DNA of 64,000 nucleotides from CAVVAL01 sp963742725. Lineage in GTDB: Bacteria > Actinomycetota > Actinomycetes > Mycobacteriales > Cryptosporangiaceae. This document shows, piece after piece, positions 19,069 through 30,014 of the stretch (position 1 is the stretch's first letter; each line of letters starts with the position of its first letter). The notes beneath the pieces were generated by a model, which was not told the DNA's origin, did not search any database, and saw only the letters and a list, made by a program, of their open reading frames with translations. The stretch covers positions 496,001-560,000 of the forward strand of contig CAVUMX010000003.1 of assembly GCA_963742725.1 (NCBI GenBank). The letters run 5' to 3'. The position numbers and the translations under genes were made by a program.

Positions 19069-21144
19069 ATGGAGCGACCAGCGAGGCAGCCGGACGTCGA
19101 GGGGCGGGTCGAGCGTGACGGCATCACGGTCGCCTACAAGCTCTACGGGGGGACGTCCGGCGAGGATCGGCGCCCGACGATCCTGCTGATGCCGACCTGG
19201 TCGATCGTGCCGTCGCGGTTCTGGAAGGCGCAGGTGCCGTACCTCGCCCGGCACTTCCGGGTGGTCACCTTCGACGGTCGTGGCACCGGCGGATCCGACA
19301 CCCCGGTCGGCGAGGGGGCGTACCGGGACGAGGAGTTCGTCGCCGACGCGGTCGCCGTCCTCGACGCCACCGGCACCGACAGGTGCGTGCTGGTGGGCCT
19401 GTCCCGGGGTGCGCTGTGGTCGTTGCTGACCGCTCTCGACCACGCCGAGCGGGTGCTCGGCGTGGTCGCGCTCAGCCCGGCGACCGACGTGCTCGTCGGA
19501 CGCGACAAGCCTGAGCCGTGGACCGTGGACGACGCCGGCCACGACGCCTTCCTGCGATGGTTCTTCGGGCGCATGTTCCCCGAGCCGCACTCGACCAAGC
19601 AGGTCGAGGACAGCATCGGGTGGGGCCACCAGATCGCCGCCGCACGGCTGGTCGACACCCATGTGGGCCGGCAGCTGAGCCGGGACCCGGAGTTCGCCGG
19701 CCGGCTCCAGGACCTGCGCTGCCCGGTTCTCGTGGTCCACGGCGACGACGACCGGATCCGCCCGCACGCGGAAGGCGTCGCGCTCGCCGAGGCGACCGGC
19801 GGGTCGCTGGTCACGATCGCCGGGGGCGGCCACGGTCCGACCGGCCGCGACCCGGTGCGGGTGAACACCCTGGTCAAGGACTTCGTCGACACGGTGGTGC
19901 CCCGCCCGACCCGGCGCCGCTGGGTCCGGGCCCTCAACCGGCCGAAGCGCGCGCTCTACCTGTCGTCGCCGATCGGGCTGGGCCACGCCAGGCGGGACCT
20001 GGCGATCGCCACCGAGCTCCGGGCGTTGCACCCCGACCTCCAGATCGACTGGCTGGCGCAGCACCCGGTGACCAGGGTGCTCGGCGAGGCCGGCGAACGC
20101 GTGCACCCTGCCTCGGACTGGCTGGCGAACGAGTCCGCGCACATCGAGTTCGAGTCGGACGAGCACGACCTCCACGTGTTCCAGGCGGTCCGCCGGATGG
20201 ACGAGATCCTGGTGAACAACTTCATGGTGTTCGACGACGTGGTCACCGACGAGCACTACGACCTGGTGATCGGCGACGAGGCCTGGGACGTCGACTACTT
20301 CCTGCACGAGAACCCGGAGCGGAAGCGGTTCGCGTTCGCGTGGATGACCGACTTCGTCGGCTGGCTGCCGATGCCGTCCGGCGGTGAGGCCGAGGCGGCG
20401 ATCACGGCCGACTACAACGCCGAGATGATCGAGCAGCGGGCCCGGTTCCGGCGGCTGCGGGACCGGTCGATCTTCGTCGGCGACCCGTCCGACATCGTCC
20501 CGGACTCGTTCGGGCCGGGGCTGCCCGGCATCCGGGAGTGGACCGAGCGGAACTTCGACTTCGCCGGCTACGTCACCGGCTTCGACCCGGCCGAGGTCGC
20601 GGACAGGGACGCCCTGCGCGACCGGCTCGGCTATCCGCGCGACGCGCTGCTGTGCGTGGTCACCGTCGGCGGCTCGGGCGTCGGGACCTCGCTGCTCCGC
20701 CGGGTGCTGGACGCGGCGCCGCTGGCCCGCAGGCTGGTACCGGACCTGCGCTTCGTCGTGGTGACCGGCCCACGGATCGACCCCGGCTCGTTGCCGCGCC
20801 GCAGGGGCGTGACCGTGCGCGGCTACCTGCCGGACCTCTACCAGCACCTGGCCGCGGCCGACCTCGCCGTCGTGCAGGGCGGTCTCACCACGTGCATGGA
20901 GCTGACCGCCTGCCGGACGCCGTTCATCTACGTGCCGCTGCGCAACCACTTCGAGCAGAACTTCCACGTGCGCGCGCGCCTGGACCGCTACGACGCCGGC
21001 CGCTGCCTGACGTACGACGAGGCGACGGAGCCCGAGGTGCTCGCCGAGGCGATCGCGAAGGAGGTCGGCCGCGACGTCGGCTTCCGACCCGTGGAAACCG
21101 GCGGCGCCGCCCGCGCGGCGGCCCTCCTGGCCGACCTGCTGTAA
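19069..21144 (+). CDS. Alpha/beta hydrolase fused to GT-B glycosyltransferase
   Basis: This 691-residue two-domain enzyme starts at the ATG two bases after the methyltransferase stop. The first about 280 residues form an alpha/beta hydrolase: nucleophile elbow GLSRG with Ser112, acid in VHGDDDR (226-228) and His255 in GGGHGPTG. From about residue 293 a GT-B glycosyltransferase follows: KRALYLSSPIGLGHARRDLA at its start and, near the end, GYLPDLYQHLAAADLAVVQGG, the nucleotide-sugar binding part of GT1/GT28-type enzymes. No stop or frame change separates the domains. A cytoplasmic enzyme making or editing a glycosylated small molecule or lipid is likely; neither donor nor acceptor can be read. 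Natural fusion seems more likely than an error because the linker codons look normal. Confidence 0.82.
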   Translation: MERPARQPDVEGRVERDGITVAYKLYGGTSGEDRRPTILLMPTWSIVPSRFWKAQVPYLARHFRVVTFDGRGTGGSDTPVGEGAYRDEEFVADAVAVLDATGTDRCVLVGLSRGALWSLLTALDHAERVLGVVALSPATDVLVGRDKPEPWTVDDAGHDAFLRWFFGRMFPEPHSTKQVEDSIGWGHQIAAARLVDTHVGRQLSRDPEFAGRLQDLRCPVLVVHGDDDRIRPHAEGVALAEATGGSLVTIAGGGHGPTGRDPVRVNTLVKDFVDTVVPRPTRRRWVRALNRPKRALYLSSPIGLGHARRDLAIATELRALHPDLQIDWLAQHPVTRVLGEAGERVHPASDWLANESAHIEFESDEHDLHVFQAVRRMDEILVNNFMVFDDVVTDEHYDLVIGDEAWDVDYFLHENPERKRFAFAWMTDFVGWLPMPSGGEAEAAITADYNAEMIEQRARFRRLRDRSIFVGDPSDIVPDSFGPGLPGIREWTERNFDFAGYVTGFDPAEVADRDALRDRLGYPRDALLCVVTVGGSGVGTSLLRRVLDAAPLARRLVPDLRFVVVTGPRIDPGSLPRRRGVTVRGYLPDLYQHLAAADLAVVQGGLTTCMELTACRTPFIYVPLRNHFEQNFHVRARLDRYDAGRCLTYDEATEPEVLAEAIAKEVGRDVGFRPVETGGAARAAALLADLL

Positions 21145-21263
21145 GCCTGTCGGCGTTCAGCTGGTGGCCGGGTCGTAGGCCTGCGGATTTCGTTGTTTCG
21201 GTTTCGTCCCGGATGGGGACACGAAGCGGGGGGAGTCTTTTCGCCACGGACCGAGGAGGCGTC

Positions 21264-22577
21264 GTGGGCCGGAAGCAGGTTCGTTCCCGTGGCCGGAGGT
21301 GTCTGGTCATGACCGCGCTGGTCGCTCTCACGGGGTCGCTGCTGGTGGGGTGCGGCGGTGAGGGCGGCGGCCCGCCGACACTGGTCTGGTACCAGAACCC
21401 GGACAACGGTGGGCAGGCGAAGATCGCGCAGCAGTGCGCGGCCGCGTCACGAGGCGCGTACCGCGTCGAGATGCAGGTACTGCCGAACAGCGCGACCGCG
21501 CAACGCGAGCAGCTGGTGCGGCGGCTCGCCGCGCAGGACTCCTCCATCGACGTGATGAGCCTGGACGTGGTGTACACGGCCGAGTTCGCCAACGCCACGT
21601 TCCTGCGGCCGTTCACGGCGACCGAGGAGGCCGCGATCGCCGAGGGCAAGCTGGACGGGCCGATGGAGACGGCCGAGTGGGACGACAAGCTGTACGCGGC
21701 GCCGTTCAAGTCGAACGCCCAGCTGCTGTGGTACCGCAAGAGCGCCGCTCAGGCCGCCGGGGTCGACCCGACCAGCGAGGACTTCACCTGGGACTCGATG
21801 ATCGACGCGGCGGTGAGCCAGGACAAGACGGTCTCGACCCAGGGCGCCCGGTACGAGGGCTACATGGTGTGGGTCAACGCGCTGATCGCGTCGGCCGGCG
21901 GCCAGGTCATCGACGACGTCGAGCTGGGCGCGAGGGCCGACCCGACGGTCGCGTCCCCGGAGGGCGAGAAGGCCGCCGCGATCGTCGGGAAGCTCGCGCG
22001 GTCCTCGGCGGCACCGCCGGACCTCTCGGTGGCGCAGGAGGAGCAGGCGCGGGCGACCTTCCAGTCCGATGACGGCATGTTCATGCTGAACTGGCCGTAC
22101 GTCCTCGCCGCGGCGCGCACCGCCGTGCAGCAGGGCTCGCTGGAGCAGTCCGTGGTGGACGACATCGGCTGGGCCCGGTACCCGCGCGTGGACGCCGGCA
22201 CCCCGAGCGCGCCGCCGCTGGGCGGCACGAACCTGGCGATCGGCGCGTACACCGACCATCCGGACGAAGCAGCCGACCTGGTCGAGTGCGCGACGTCCCT
22301 GGACAGCAGCGTCCAGTACATGCTCGCCGAGGGGGAGCCGTCGACGTTCGCGGCCGCCTACGACGACCCGGAGGTCGTCAAGGCCTACCCCAACGCCCCG
22401 CTGATCCGTGAGTCCATCGCCGAAGCCGGGCCGCGTCCGATCAGCCCGTACTACGTGGACATCTCGGGCGCGATCCTGAGCACCTGGCACTCACCCTCGT
22501 CCGTACGCAGTCCCGCCACGGCCCGCGAGACCGACACCGTCATGACAGAGATCCTCCGTGGGGAGCGACTGCTGTGA
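21264..22577 (+). CDS. LpqY-like trehalose/disaccharide-binding lipoprotein
   Basis: This 437-residue solute-binding lipoprotein has a basic start, hydrophobic stretch and lipobox LVGC at Cys30. The motif MSLDVVYTAEFANATFLRPF is characteristic of LpqY-type trehalose-binding proteins of actinobacteria. The GTG at 21264 was chosen because GAGGAGG lies just upstream (21253-21259) and because it gives a short n-region; an ATG at 21213 has no ribosome-binding site. It is the first gene of a four-gene importer operon, overlapping the first permease by four bases. Trehalose is the likely ligand from the family but not proven. Confidence 0.88.
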   Translation: MGRKQVRSRGRRCLVMTALVALTGSLLVGCGGEGGGPPTLVWYQNPDNGGQAKIAQQCAAASRGAYRVEMQVLPNSATAQREQLVRRLAAQDSSIDVMSLDVVYTAEFANATFLRPFTATEEAAIAEGKLDGPMETAEWDDKLYAAPFKSNAQLLWYRKSAAQAAGVDPTSEDFTWDSMIDAAVSQDKTVSTQGARYEGYMVWVNALIASAGGQVIDDVELGARADPTVASPEGEKAAAIVGKLARSSAAPPDLSVAQEEQARATFQSDDGMFMLNWPYVLAAARTAVQQGSLEQSVVDDIGWARYPRVDAGTPSAPPLGGTNLAIGAYTDHPDEAADLVECATSLDSSVQYMLAEGEPSTFAAAYDDPEVVKAYPNAPLIRESIAEAGPRPISPYYVDISGAILSTWHSPSSVRSPATARETDTVMTEILRGERLL

Positions 22578-23509
22578 CCACCACCGAGACCCGTCCTGAG
22601 ACACCAACTCCCGCCCCCGCGAAGCGGTCGGACCGCCTCCGGCACGAACGCCGCCTGGGTCTGTACCTGTCCGCACCGTCGTTCCTGCTGATGGTGCTCG
22701 TGACGGCGTATCCGCTCTTCTACGCGGTGTCCCTGTCGCTCTACAACTACCGGCTCACCGACCCCGATGGCCGGGAGTTCGTCGGGCTGGAGAACTACCT
22801 CACGATCCTGACCGACCGGCTGTGGTGGGACGACTTCCTCACCACGTTCGTGATCACGGCCGTCACGGTGGCCATCGAGCTGGTGCTCGGGTTCGGCTTC
22901 GCGTTCGTCATGTACCGGATCCTGCGCGGCAAGGGCTGGGTGCGGACGTCGATCCTCATCCCGTACGGCATCGTCACCGTCGTGTCGGCGTTCATCTGGC
23001 GCTACGCGTTCGCGCTGGAGTCCGGCTTCGTCAACCAGTGGCTCGGGCTCGGCGACCTCAACTGGTTCGACGGCCGCTGGTCGTCGCTGTTCGTCATCAC
23101 GCTGTCGGAGATCTGGAAGACCACCCCGTTCATCTCGCTTCTCCTGCTCGCCGGCCTCGTCCAGGTGCCGGAGGAGATGCAGGAGGCGGCGAAGGTCGAT
23201 GGCGCGACCGCCTGGCAGCGGCTCAAGCGCGTCACCCTGCCGAACATGAAGGCCGCCATCATGGTCGCCCTGCTGTTCCGCACGCTCGACGCGTGGCGCA
23301 TCTTCGACAACCCGTTCGTCATGACGAACGGCGCGAACAACACCGAGACGCTGTCCTTCCTCGCCTACCGCCAGAACGTGACGCTGGTGAACCTCGGCAT
23401 GGGATCAGCCATCTCCGTGCTGCTGTTCCTGACCGTCGTGGTCATCGCGGTGCTCTTCGTGAAGGGATTCAAGACGGACCTGTCGCAGGTCAGGGGTGAT
23501 CGCAAATGA
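22574..23509 (+). CDS. Sugar ABC permease, SugA-like
   Basis: This 311-residue inner-membrane permease is of the CUT1/SugA type. A charged N-terminus is followed by about six spans, the first being YLSAPSFLLMVLVTAYPLFY, and by the EAA loop EEMQEAAKVDGATA. It starts at a GTG overlapping the binding-protein stop (GTGA) and its own stop overlaps the next permease (ATGA). It pairs with the permease at 23506 and the ATPase at 24334 to import the disaccharide caught by the LpqY-like protein. Confidence 0.92.
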   Translation: MTTTETRPETPTPAPAKRSDRLRHERRLGLYLSAPSFLLMVLVTAYPLFYAVSLSLYNYRLTDPDGREFVGLENYLTILTDRLWWDDFLTTFVITAVTVAIELVLGFGFAFVMYRILRGKGWVRTSILIPYGIVTVVSAFIWRYAFALESGFVNQWLGLGDLNWFDGRWSSLFVITLSEIWKTTPFISLLLLAGLVQVPEEMQEAAKVDGATAWQRLKRVTLPNMKAAIMVALLFRTLDAWRIFDNPFVMTNGANNTETLSFLAYRQNVTLVNLGMGSAISVLLFLTVVVIAVLFVKGFKTDLSQVRGDRK

Positions 23510-24330
23510 AGCAGAGCCGCTGGTGGTACGTGGCCGGCATCGTCATCGTCCTCTACACGCTCTTCCCGATCGCCTGGATGATCAGCCTCGCGCTCAAGCC
23601 TCCGTCGGAGATCGTGGGCGGCGACCCGGCATTCCTCCCGCGCGACTGGTCGTGGGACAACTTCCAGACCGTCTTCAGCGACTCGCTGTTCACCAGCGCG
23701 CTGCGCAACTCGATCGGCATCTCGCTCATCGCGACGTTCCTGTCGGTGGTCGTCGCGATGTTCGCGGCGTACGCCATCGCCCGGCTCGACTTCCCCGGCA
23801 AGAAGCTGCTGCTGTCGATGGCGCTCGCGATCGCCATGTTCCCGCAGGCCGCGCTGGTTGGACCGCTGTTCGACATGTGGCGCGGGCTCGGCATCTACGA
23901 CACGTGGCTCGGCCTGATCATCCCGTACCTGACGTTCGCCCTGCCGCTGTCGATCTGGACCATGTCGGCGTTCTTCCGGCAGATCCCGTGGGAGATGGAG
24001 CAGGCCGCCCAGGTGGACGGGGCCACGGCCTGGCAGGCGTTCCGCAAGGTGATCGTCCCGCTGGCGGCGCCGGGCGTCTTCACGACCGCGATCCTGACGT
24101 TCTTCTTCTGCTGGAACGACTTCCTCTTCTCGATCTCCCTGACCTCGACCGACTCGGCACGGACGGTTCCGGCCGCGCTCGCGTTCTTCCAGGGCGCCTC
24201 GCAGTTCGAGTCACCGGTGACCTACATCATGGCCGCGGCCGTGGTCGTCACCATTCCAGTCGTCATCCTCGTGCTGCTGTTCCAGCGCCGGATCGTCGCC
24301 GGGCTCACCGCCGGCGCAGTGAAAGGTTGA
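23506..24330 (+). CDS. Sugar ABC permease, SugB-like
   Basis: This 274-residue inner-membrane permease is the SugB/MalG-like partner. It has a first span near residues 8-27, further spans, the EAA loop WEMEQAAQVDGATA and the C-terminal VAGLTAGAVKG typical of MalG-like subunits. It overlaps the upstream permease by four bases and ends 3 bases before the ATPase gene, so the four genes form one operon. Confidence 0.92.
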   Translation: MKQSRWWYVAGIVIVLYTLFPIAWMISLALKPPSEIVGGDPAFLPRDWSWDNFQTVFSDSLFTSALRNSIGISLIATFLSVVVAMFAAYAIARLDFPGKKLLLSMALAIAMFPQAALVGPLFDMWRGLGIYDTWLGLIIPYLTFALPLSIWTMSAFFRQIPWEMEQAAQVDGATAWQAFRKVIVPLAAPGVFTTAILTFFFCWNDFLFSISLTSTDSARTVPAALAFFQGASQFESPVTYIMAAAVVVTIPVVILVLLFQRRIVAGLTAGAVKG

Positions 24331-24333
24331 TCC

Positions 24334-25511
<1,178 letters not shown>

Positions 25512-25515
<4 letters not shown>

Positions 25516-26765
25516 GGGCCCTTCGTGTCATCGTGCCGTCCGGGGAGTGCCCGGTAGGGAGTGAACGTCAGGTCGTCGGGGATGTCGGGGAGGATCCGCG
25601 TCAGGTAGTCCCTGGCCGCGGCGGTCGTCCCGACATCCCGGCCGGCCGCCTCGGACAGGAACCAGCGGTGTTCGAGGATCTCGTGGAAGACCTCGGTCTC
25701 GTCCAGGCGGCTGCGCAGGTCATCGGGGATGGCGCTGACGACCGGCTCGTAGATCTCGGCGAGCCAGCGGTTGGCCGCCACGACCTCCGGCACCGGCCGG
25801 CCGCTCTCCTGCTCGAGGTAGCCCCGGTAGCTGGCGATGTCGTGGAGGAGCCGGCGCGCCTGGTTCTCCTGGACGTCGAGTCCGGTGCGGGCGAACAATG
25901 CCCGGCGGTGGTGGCCCGGCTCGGCGACCCGCGTGCGGAGCTGTAGCCGGCTGCCGCCGTCCGCCTCGACGAGCTCGACCTCGTCGACGTCGAAGCCCAG
26001 CTCGTTGATCCGCCGCAGCCGCTCGCCGATCCGGTAGCGCTGCTCGTCGGGGAGCAGGGTCTCCGCGCGGGTCAGCTCGTCCCACAGCGCGTGGTACCGG
26101 CGGACCACCTCGCCGGCCGTCTCGAACGGGTCGACGCCGGGCGGCAGGGTCTCGGCAGCCTGGAGGTCGAGCAGTTCACCGGCGATCCGCTCGTGCGCGA
26201 AGTCGACGTCGTAGTCGCGCTGGCCGCCGGTCAGGCTGGGATGGAGTTCGCCGGTCTCGGCGTCGACGAGGTACGCCGCGAACGCGCCGGCGTCCAGGCG
26301 GAACAGCGTGTTCGACAGCGAACAGTCGCCCCACATGAAGCCGGCGAGGTGGAGCCGGACGAGCAGCTCGACCAGCGCGTCGATCAGCCGGCTCGTGGGG
26401 TGGCTCCCGCGCGGGTTCGCGAACAACGCCCGGTACGAGCTCGAATGCTCCAGGAACTCCGTCACGAGGATGGCGTCCTGCCCGTCGGGCCGGTCGATGA
26501 CCACGCCCAGCGGCTCGACCGCCGGCACGCCTAGCTCGCGGAGGCGGCCCAGCAGCCGGTACTCGCGGCGGGCCAGCCGTTCGTTCAGTTCCTTCAGGGC
26601 GTAGACCCGGCCGCCCTCGGCGACGAACCGCACCACGTGACGGGACAGCCCACGCTGCCGGATCTCGACGAGGCGGTCGTCCCGCCATTCCTCCAGCGGC
26701 TCGCGCCACGGCAGCGTCAGCAGACCTGCTGCGCCATCGCCCGGCGGGCTGAACACGTACCGCAT
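25512..26765 (-). CDS. DUF4032 kinase-like protein
   Basis: This 417-residue cytoplasmic protein belongs to DUF4032, with a lipopolysaccharide-kinase-like (InaA/RIO-like) N-terminal half: GRVYALKELNERLARREYRLL resembles a nucleotide-binding Lys strand, and FMWGDCSLSNTLFRLD resembles the catalytic HxDxxxxN loop (here WGDCSLSN), followed by YLVDAETGE as a DFG-like strand. The function is unknown. I start at the internal ATG at 26765 (MRYVFSPPG) because the 20 residues before it run through the downstream hairpin of the neighbour and look non-coding. The gene is convergent with the importer ATPase and shares four bases with it. Confidence 0.8.
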
Positions 26766-26787
26766 CGGCCCATCTGAACAGCAGAAA

Positions 26788-26823
26788 GCCGGCGTGTCCA
26801 CCGGGGAGGGTGGACACGCCGGC
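26788..26823 (-). terminator. Strong hairpin after subtilase gene
   Basis: A perfect 15-base stem (GCCGGCGTGTCCACC at 26788-26802 with 26809-26823) has a 6-base loop and is followed on the minus strand by TTTCTG. It begins 5 bases beyond the subtilase stop and is a good intrinsic terminator for that gene. Confidence 0.85.
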
Positions 26824-26828
26824 AACTG

Positions 26829-29800
26829 TCAGGCCCGGGTGAAGACGTGCGCGGATTGTGGCCCGTCGCCGGCCAGGTTGTTGGCGAGCACGTAGAACCC
26901 GTACTCCTGCCCCAGCCACAGGTCCGGCACCTGAATGGACCTCACCTCAGGCTTGATGAACGAGATGCAGTCGGCGTCCTCGGGCTCCTCGTCCCGCGTC
27001 TTGTTCCAGTGGCAGACCGAGTAGTACACGGCGTCGGACGGGTACGTGACGCCGTTCCAGTTCACCCGCACGGTGCCGGGGTTGCCGTCGACGGGCGCCG
27101 CGGTCACCCCGGTGGGCGCCGCCGGGCGGTCGATCGTCACCGCCTGGCTCGCGACGTTCGACGCCGGCGCCTCCTTGCCGCCGAAGCCGCTGGCGAACGG
27201 GACGACCCGCCACTCGAAGGTGTGGCCGTTGACGCCCGCGCTGGTGATGGGCATGTCCGTGTAGCTGGTGGACGTGCGCCAGAACTCCATCCGCTGCCAC
27301 GGGGTGTTGGCGGTGGCGTCACGGCGCTCGATCCAGTACCACATGTCGCGGCCGTAGTTGCTCCACGACAGGTTCACATGCCCGTTCGGACTGGTCACCG
27401 CGCTGAGCGACGTGGGCTGGTTCAGCGGCGGGCAGCCGCCCTGGTGGCCCCAGGCGTCGTACCAGTTGTTGTCGTTGGCGAGCGCGGAGACGCCGCCGGA
27501 CCTGGCCTTTGCCGGGCCCTTCGCCGGTGCCTTTCCAGGCGCCGCGCCGGGCCGGTACCGGACGCCGCGCGGATCCCGTGGCGCGGTCGAGGAGACGGCC
27601 GCCGCCATCGGCGTGATCGCGACGTCCGGGTCGAAGGCGCTGGTCGACACGTCGATGAAGCGGGGCCGGTACACGCGGCCGTCGTGCTCGATGAGGCCCC
27701 GGCATCCGATGCTGACCGCCGTGCTGTTCACGTTGTACGAGATCACGGCCTTGGTCGGATCGCCGGAGGCGCCCAGGTGCAGCCGCGCGTCGTAGTACCA
27801 CCGCCAGGTGTTGCCGGGGCCGCGAACGCCCTCCGGCGGCGTGTACAGGTAGACGCGGCGGGTGGAGAAGCCCCACGGAGTACTCGCCGGGTGCGCCACG
27901 ATGCCGCCGCCGTCGAGGCCCGGCTCCTTCTGGATGAGCCAGTAGCCGCCGTTGATCTTCGCGACGTTGTAGCCCATCGTCGGCTCGAACTGGCTGTCCA
28001 CCGGAACCGCCGACGACTGGTTCGGCGACCACGTGTTGTTGCCGCCCGTGTAGAAGTACCAGCTGCTGAAGTCGGCCAGGTGGGTCTTGGGCGCGCGGGC
28101 CAGGAACAGCCGGCGCCGCTTGGACGAGTCCATCGAGGCCGAACCGTAGATGTAGTAGTACGGATCCTCGTCGAGCAGGGAGATGCCCCACAGGATCGGG
28201 TGGTTCTCGTACGGCGTGTGCGCCGGGACGATCGTCGGCGACACGTTGATCACCGAGTTGTTCTCGTACGCGCTGACCGGCGTGACCTCGATGGCCGTGT
28301 TCCGCTCCATCCACCAGCCGTCCGGGGTCGGCTCGTTGCGGAAGTGGAACTTCACGACGTTGTTGCCGACCACGGCGCCGTCGGCGGTCCAGTAGAACTC
28401 GTTGCCGCCGGGGGTGTCGACCGGCGTCCGCGCGTACCGGGACCAGAAGTCGATGTCCGACCGCCGCTCCAGGCACGTGTTGCCGCCGGTGATCGTCCGC
28501 AGCGAGCCCCCGTTCTGGACGATGGCGGAGTTGCGGATCATGCTCGTGTCGAACCCGTTGGGGCGCAAGCGCGGGTTGCCGAGGAACGTGTCGGAGAAGA
28601 ACCAGGCCCGCTTGCCGCTCGGCAGCCGGATCGACTGGGTGCCGTCCGCGCCGCTCCAGTCGGCGCACTGGTCACCGTGGGCGAGGTTGCGGTCGCCGTA
28701 GTTGTGGAACATGTCGGTGAGCCCGGTGTTCTGGGTGACCTGGTTCCACCACGGAACCCGGCGGGCCAGCAGGTTCGGCGAACCGTTGCCCGCGTCGGTG
28801 ACGACGTTGGCGGTGGCGTAGCCCACGAGCGCGTTCCGCACCTCAGCGGGGGACGAGCCCGAGGTGCCCTGGAGGTACTGCGCGGCCAGACCCGCCACGT
28901 GCGGGGAGGCCATCGACGTGCCGTTGAGGTCCCGCCGCGCCCCGTCGTTCTCCCGGCTGGCCGAGGTGATGGCGACGCCTGGCGCGAACAGGTCGAGGCA
29001 GCTGCCCCAGTTGGAGAAGCCGGCGCGGTTGTCGGCCCGGTTCGTGGCGCCCACGGTGATCGCCTCGGCGACGCGGGCCGGCGAATGGTCACACGCGTTC
29101 TCGTTGTCGTTACCGGCCGACAGTGCGACGGTGATCCCGGCGGCGATCACGCGGCGCACCGCGTTGTCGAGGGACGAACTCGTACTGCTGCTGCCGTAGC
29201 TCAGGTTCACCACCGCGGGGCGGTTGGCGTCGCCGATGGTCCAGTCGAGCCCGGCCACGACGTCGGAGTTCCAGCCACTGTTGTCGCAGTCGGTGACCCG
29301 CACCGACACGACACGGGCCTCCTTCGCCACACCCACCTGCGCGCCCGCCACCGTTCCCGCCACGTGGGTTCCGTGGGAGTTCGTCTCGCAGTCGTCCGCG
29401 TTGGGGTCGTCGTCGACGAAGTCCCAGCCGTACCGGGCACGGCCGCGGAACTCGTTGTGGGAGATCCGAACGCCCGAGTCGAGGACGTACACGGTGACGC
29501 CCTCGCCGGTGGCGCTGTACTGGTACGCGTTGTTGAGGCCGCCCGGATCGATGCGGTCCAGCCCCCACGACGGCGGGTTCGTTTGTGTCGTATGGCCGCG
29601 GCCACGCTGGTCCGCTTCGACGTAGGCGACGTTCGGGTCGCGGCGGACCGCGTCCAGCGCGCTGGGCGACAGCTCGGCGGCGAACCCGTTCAGCGCGTGC
29701 GTGTACTGGTGGGTGACCCGGCTGCCGGGCCGGCTGGCCTTGCCCGTCGCCGCTGCCATGCCGGTCTTGTTCTTCAGCACGACGATGTACCGGCTCTTGG

Positions 29801-29933
29801 CGGCGTCCTTCGCCGCGGTGCCGAGTAACGGTGCCGGTGGTTGTGGTGGTGGCGCCGCGCTGGCCGGTGCTCCGGCCGCGAACAGGCTGATGACCAGCGC
29901 CAAGGCAATGGTTGTACTCATGGACGATCGCAT
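26829..29933 (-). CDS. Secreted S8 subtilisin-like protease with large C-terminal extension
   Basis: This is a 1034-residue secreted serine protease. A signal peptide (about 1-26) is followed by an I9 propeptide (KSRYIVVLKNKTG to NVAYVEADQ) and a subtilase domain with the triad Asp152 (VLDSG), His187 (SHGTHVAG) and Ser340 (GTSMASPHVAG). From about residue 400 comes a roughly 400-residue domain of unknown function opening WWNQVTQNTGLTDMFHNYG and containing WFFSDTFLG, probably a glycosidase-like propeller, then a basic Ala/Pro/Lys linker (GAAPGKAPAKGPAKARSG) and one or two fibronectin-type III domains. The ATG at 29933 has GGGGAGG five bases upstream; the frame extends seven codons further to a TTG that overlaps this site. 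Combining a protease with a sugar-like domain suggests attack on glycoproteins or cell walls, by inference. Confidence 0.9.
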   Translation of the reverse strand: MRSSMSTTIALALVISLFAAGAPASAAPPPQPPAPLLGTAAKDAAKSRYIVVLKNKTGMAAATGKASRPGSRVTHQYTHALNGFAAELSPSALDAVRRDPNVAYVEADQRGRGHTTQTNPPSWGLDRIDPGGLNNAYQYSATGEGVTVYVLDSGVRISHNEFRGRARYGWDFVDDDPNADDCETNSHGTHVAGTVAGAQVGVAKEARVVSVRVTDCDNSGWNSDVVAGLDWTIGDANRPAVVNLSYGSSSTSSSLDNAVRRVIAAGITVALSAGNDNENACDHSPARVAEAITVGATNRADNRAGFSNWGSCLDLFAPGVAITSASRENDGARRDLNGTSMASPHVAGLAAQYLQGTSGSSPAEVRNALVGYATANVVTDAGNGSPNLLARRVPWWNQVTQNTGLTDMFHNYGDRNLAHGDQCADWSGADGTQSIRLPSGKRAWFFSDTFLGNPRLRPNGFDTSMIRNSAIVQNGGSLRTITGGNTCLERRSDIDFWSRYARTPVDTPGGNEFYWTADGAVVGNNVVKFHFRNEPTPDGWWMERNTAIEVTPVSAYENNSVINVSPTIVPAHTPYENHPILWGISLLDEDPYYYIYGSASMDSSKRRRLFLARAPKTHLADFSSWYFYTGGNNTWSPNQSSAVPVDSQFEPTMGYNVAKINGGYWLIQKEPGLDGGGIVAHPASTPWGFSTRRVYLYTPPEGVRGPGNTWRWYYDARLHLGASGDPTKAVISYNVNSTAVSIGCRGLIEHDGRVYRPRFIDVSTSAFDPDVAITPMAAAVSSTAPRDPRGVRYRPGAAPGKAPAKGPAKARSGGVSALANDNNWYDAWGHQGGCPPLNQPTSLSAVTSPNGHVNLSWSNYGRDMWYWIERRDATANTPWQRMEFWRTSTSYTDMPITSAGVNGHTFEWRVVPFASGFGGKEAPASNVASQAVTIDRPAAPTGVTAAPVDGNPGTVRVNWNGVTYPSDAVYYSVCHWNKTRDEEPEDADCISFIKPEVRSIQVPDLWLGQEYGFYVLANNLAGDGPQSAHVFTRA

Positions 29934-29962
29934 GTTGTCCTCCCCGTCAGGCAACTCGGCGC

Positions 29963-30000
29963 AGGTTATGAGCGCGGCGGTGTCACCGACAGGGGAATGC
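29963..30000 (-). promoter_or_regulatory. Subtilase promoter region
   Basis: On the minus strand GCATTCCCCTG (30000-29990) precedes a -10-like TAACCT (29968-29963), 30 bases before the subtilase ATG. A closely similar GCAATTCCCCTG lies upstream of the SARP gene at 33176-33165 in the same orientation, which suggests a shared regulator. Confidence 0.4.
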
Positions 30001-30014
30001 GTGAATCAGCAAGG

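Noticed and set aside
18889..20967. 692-codon open frame opposite the hydrolase-glycosyltransferase fusion
   Set aside because: Pure shadow of a GC-rich gene; Arg/His/Val-rich composition and no domain.
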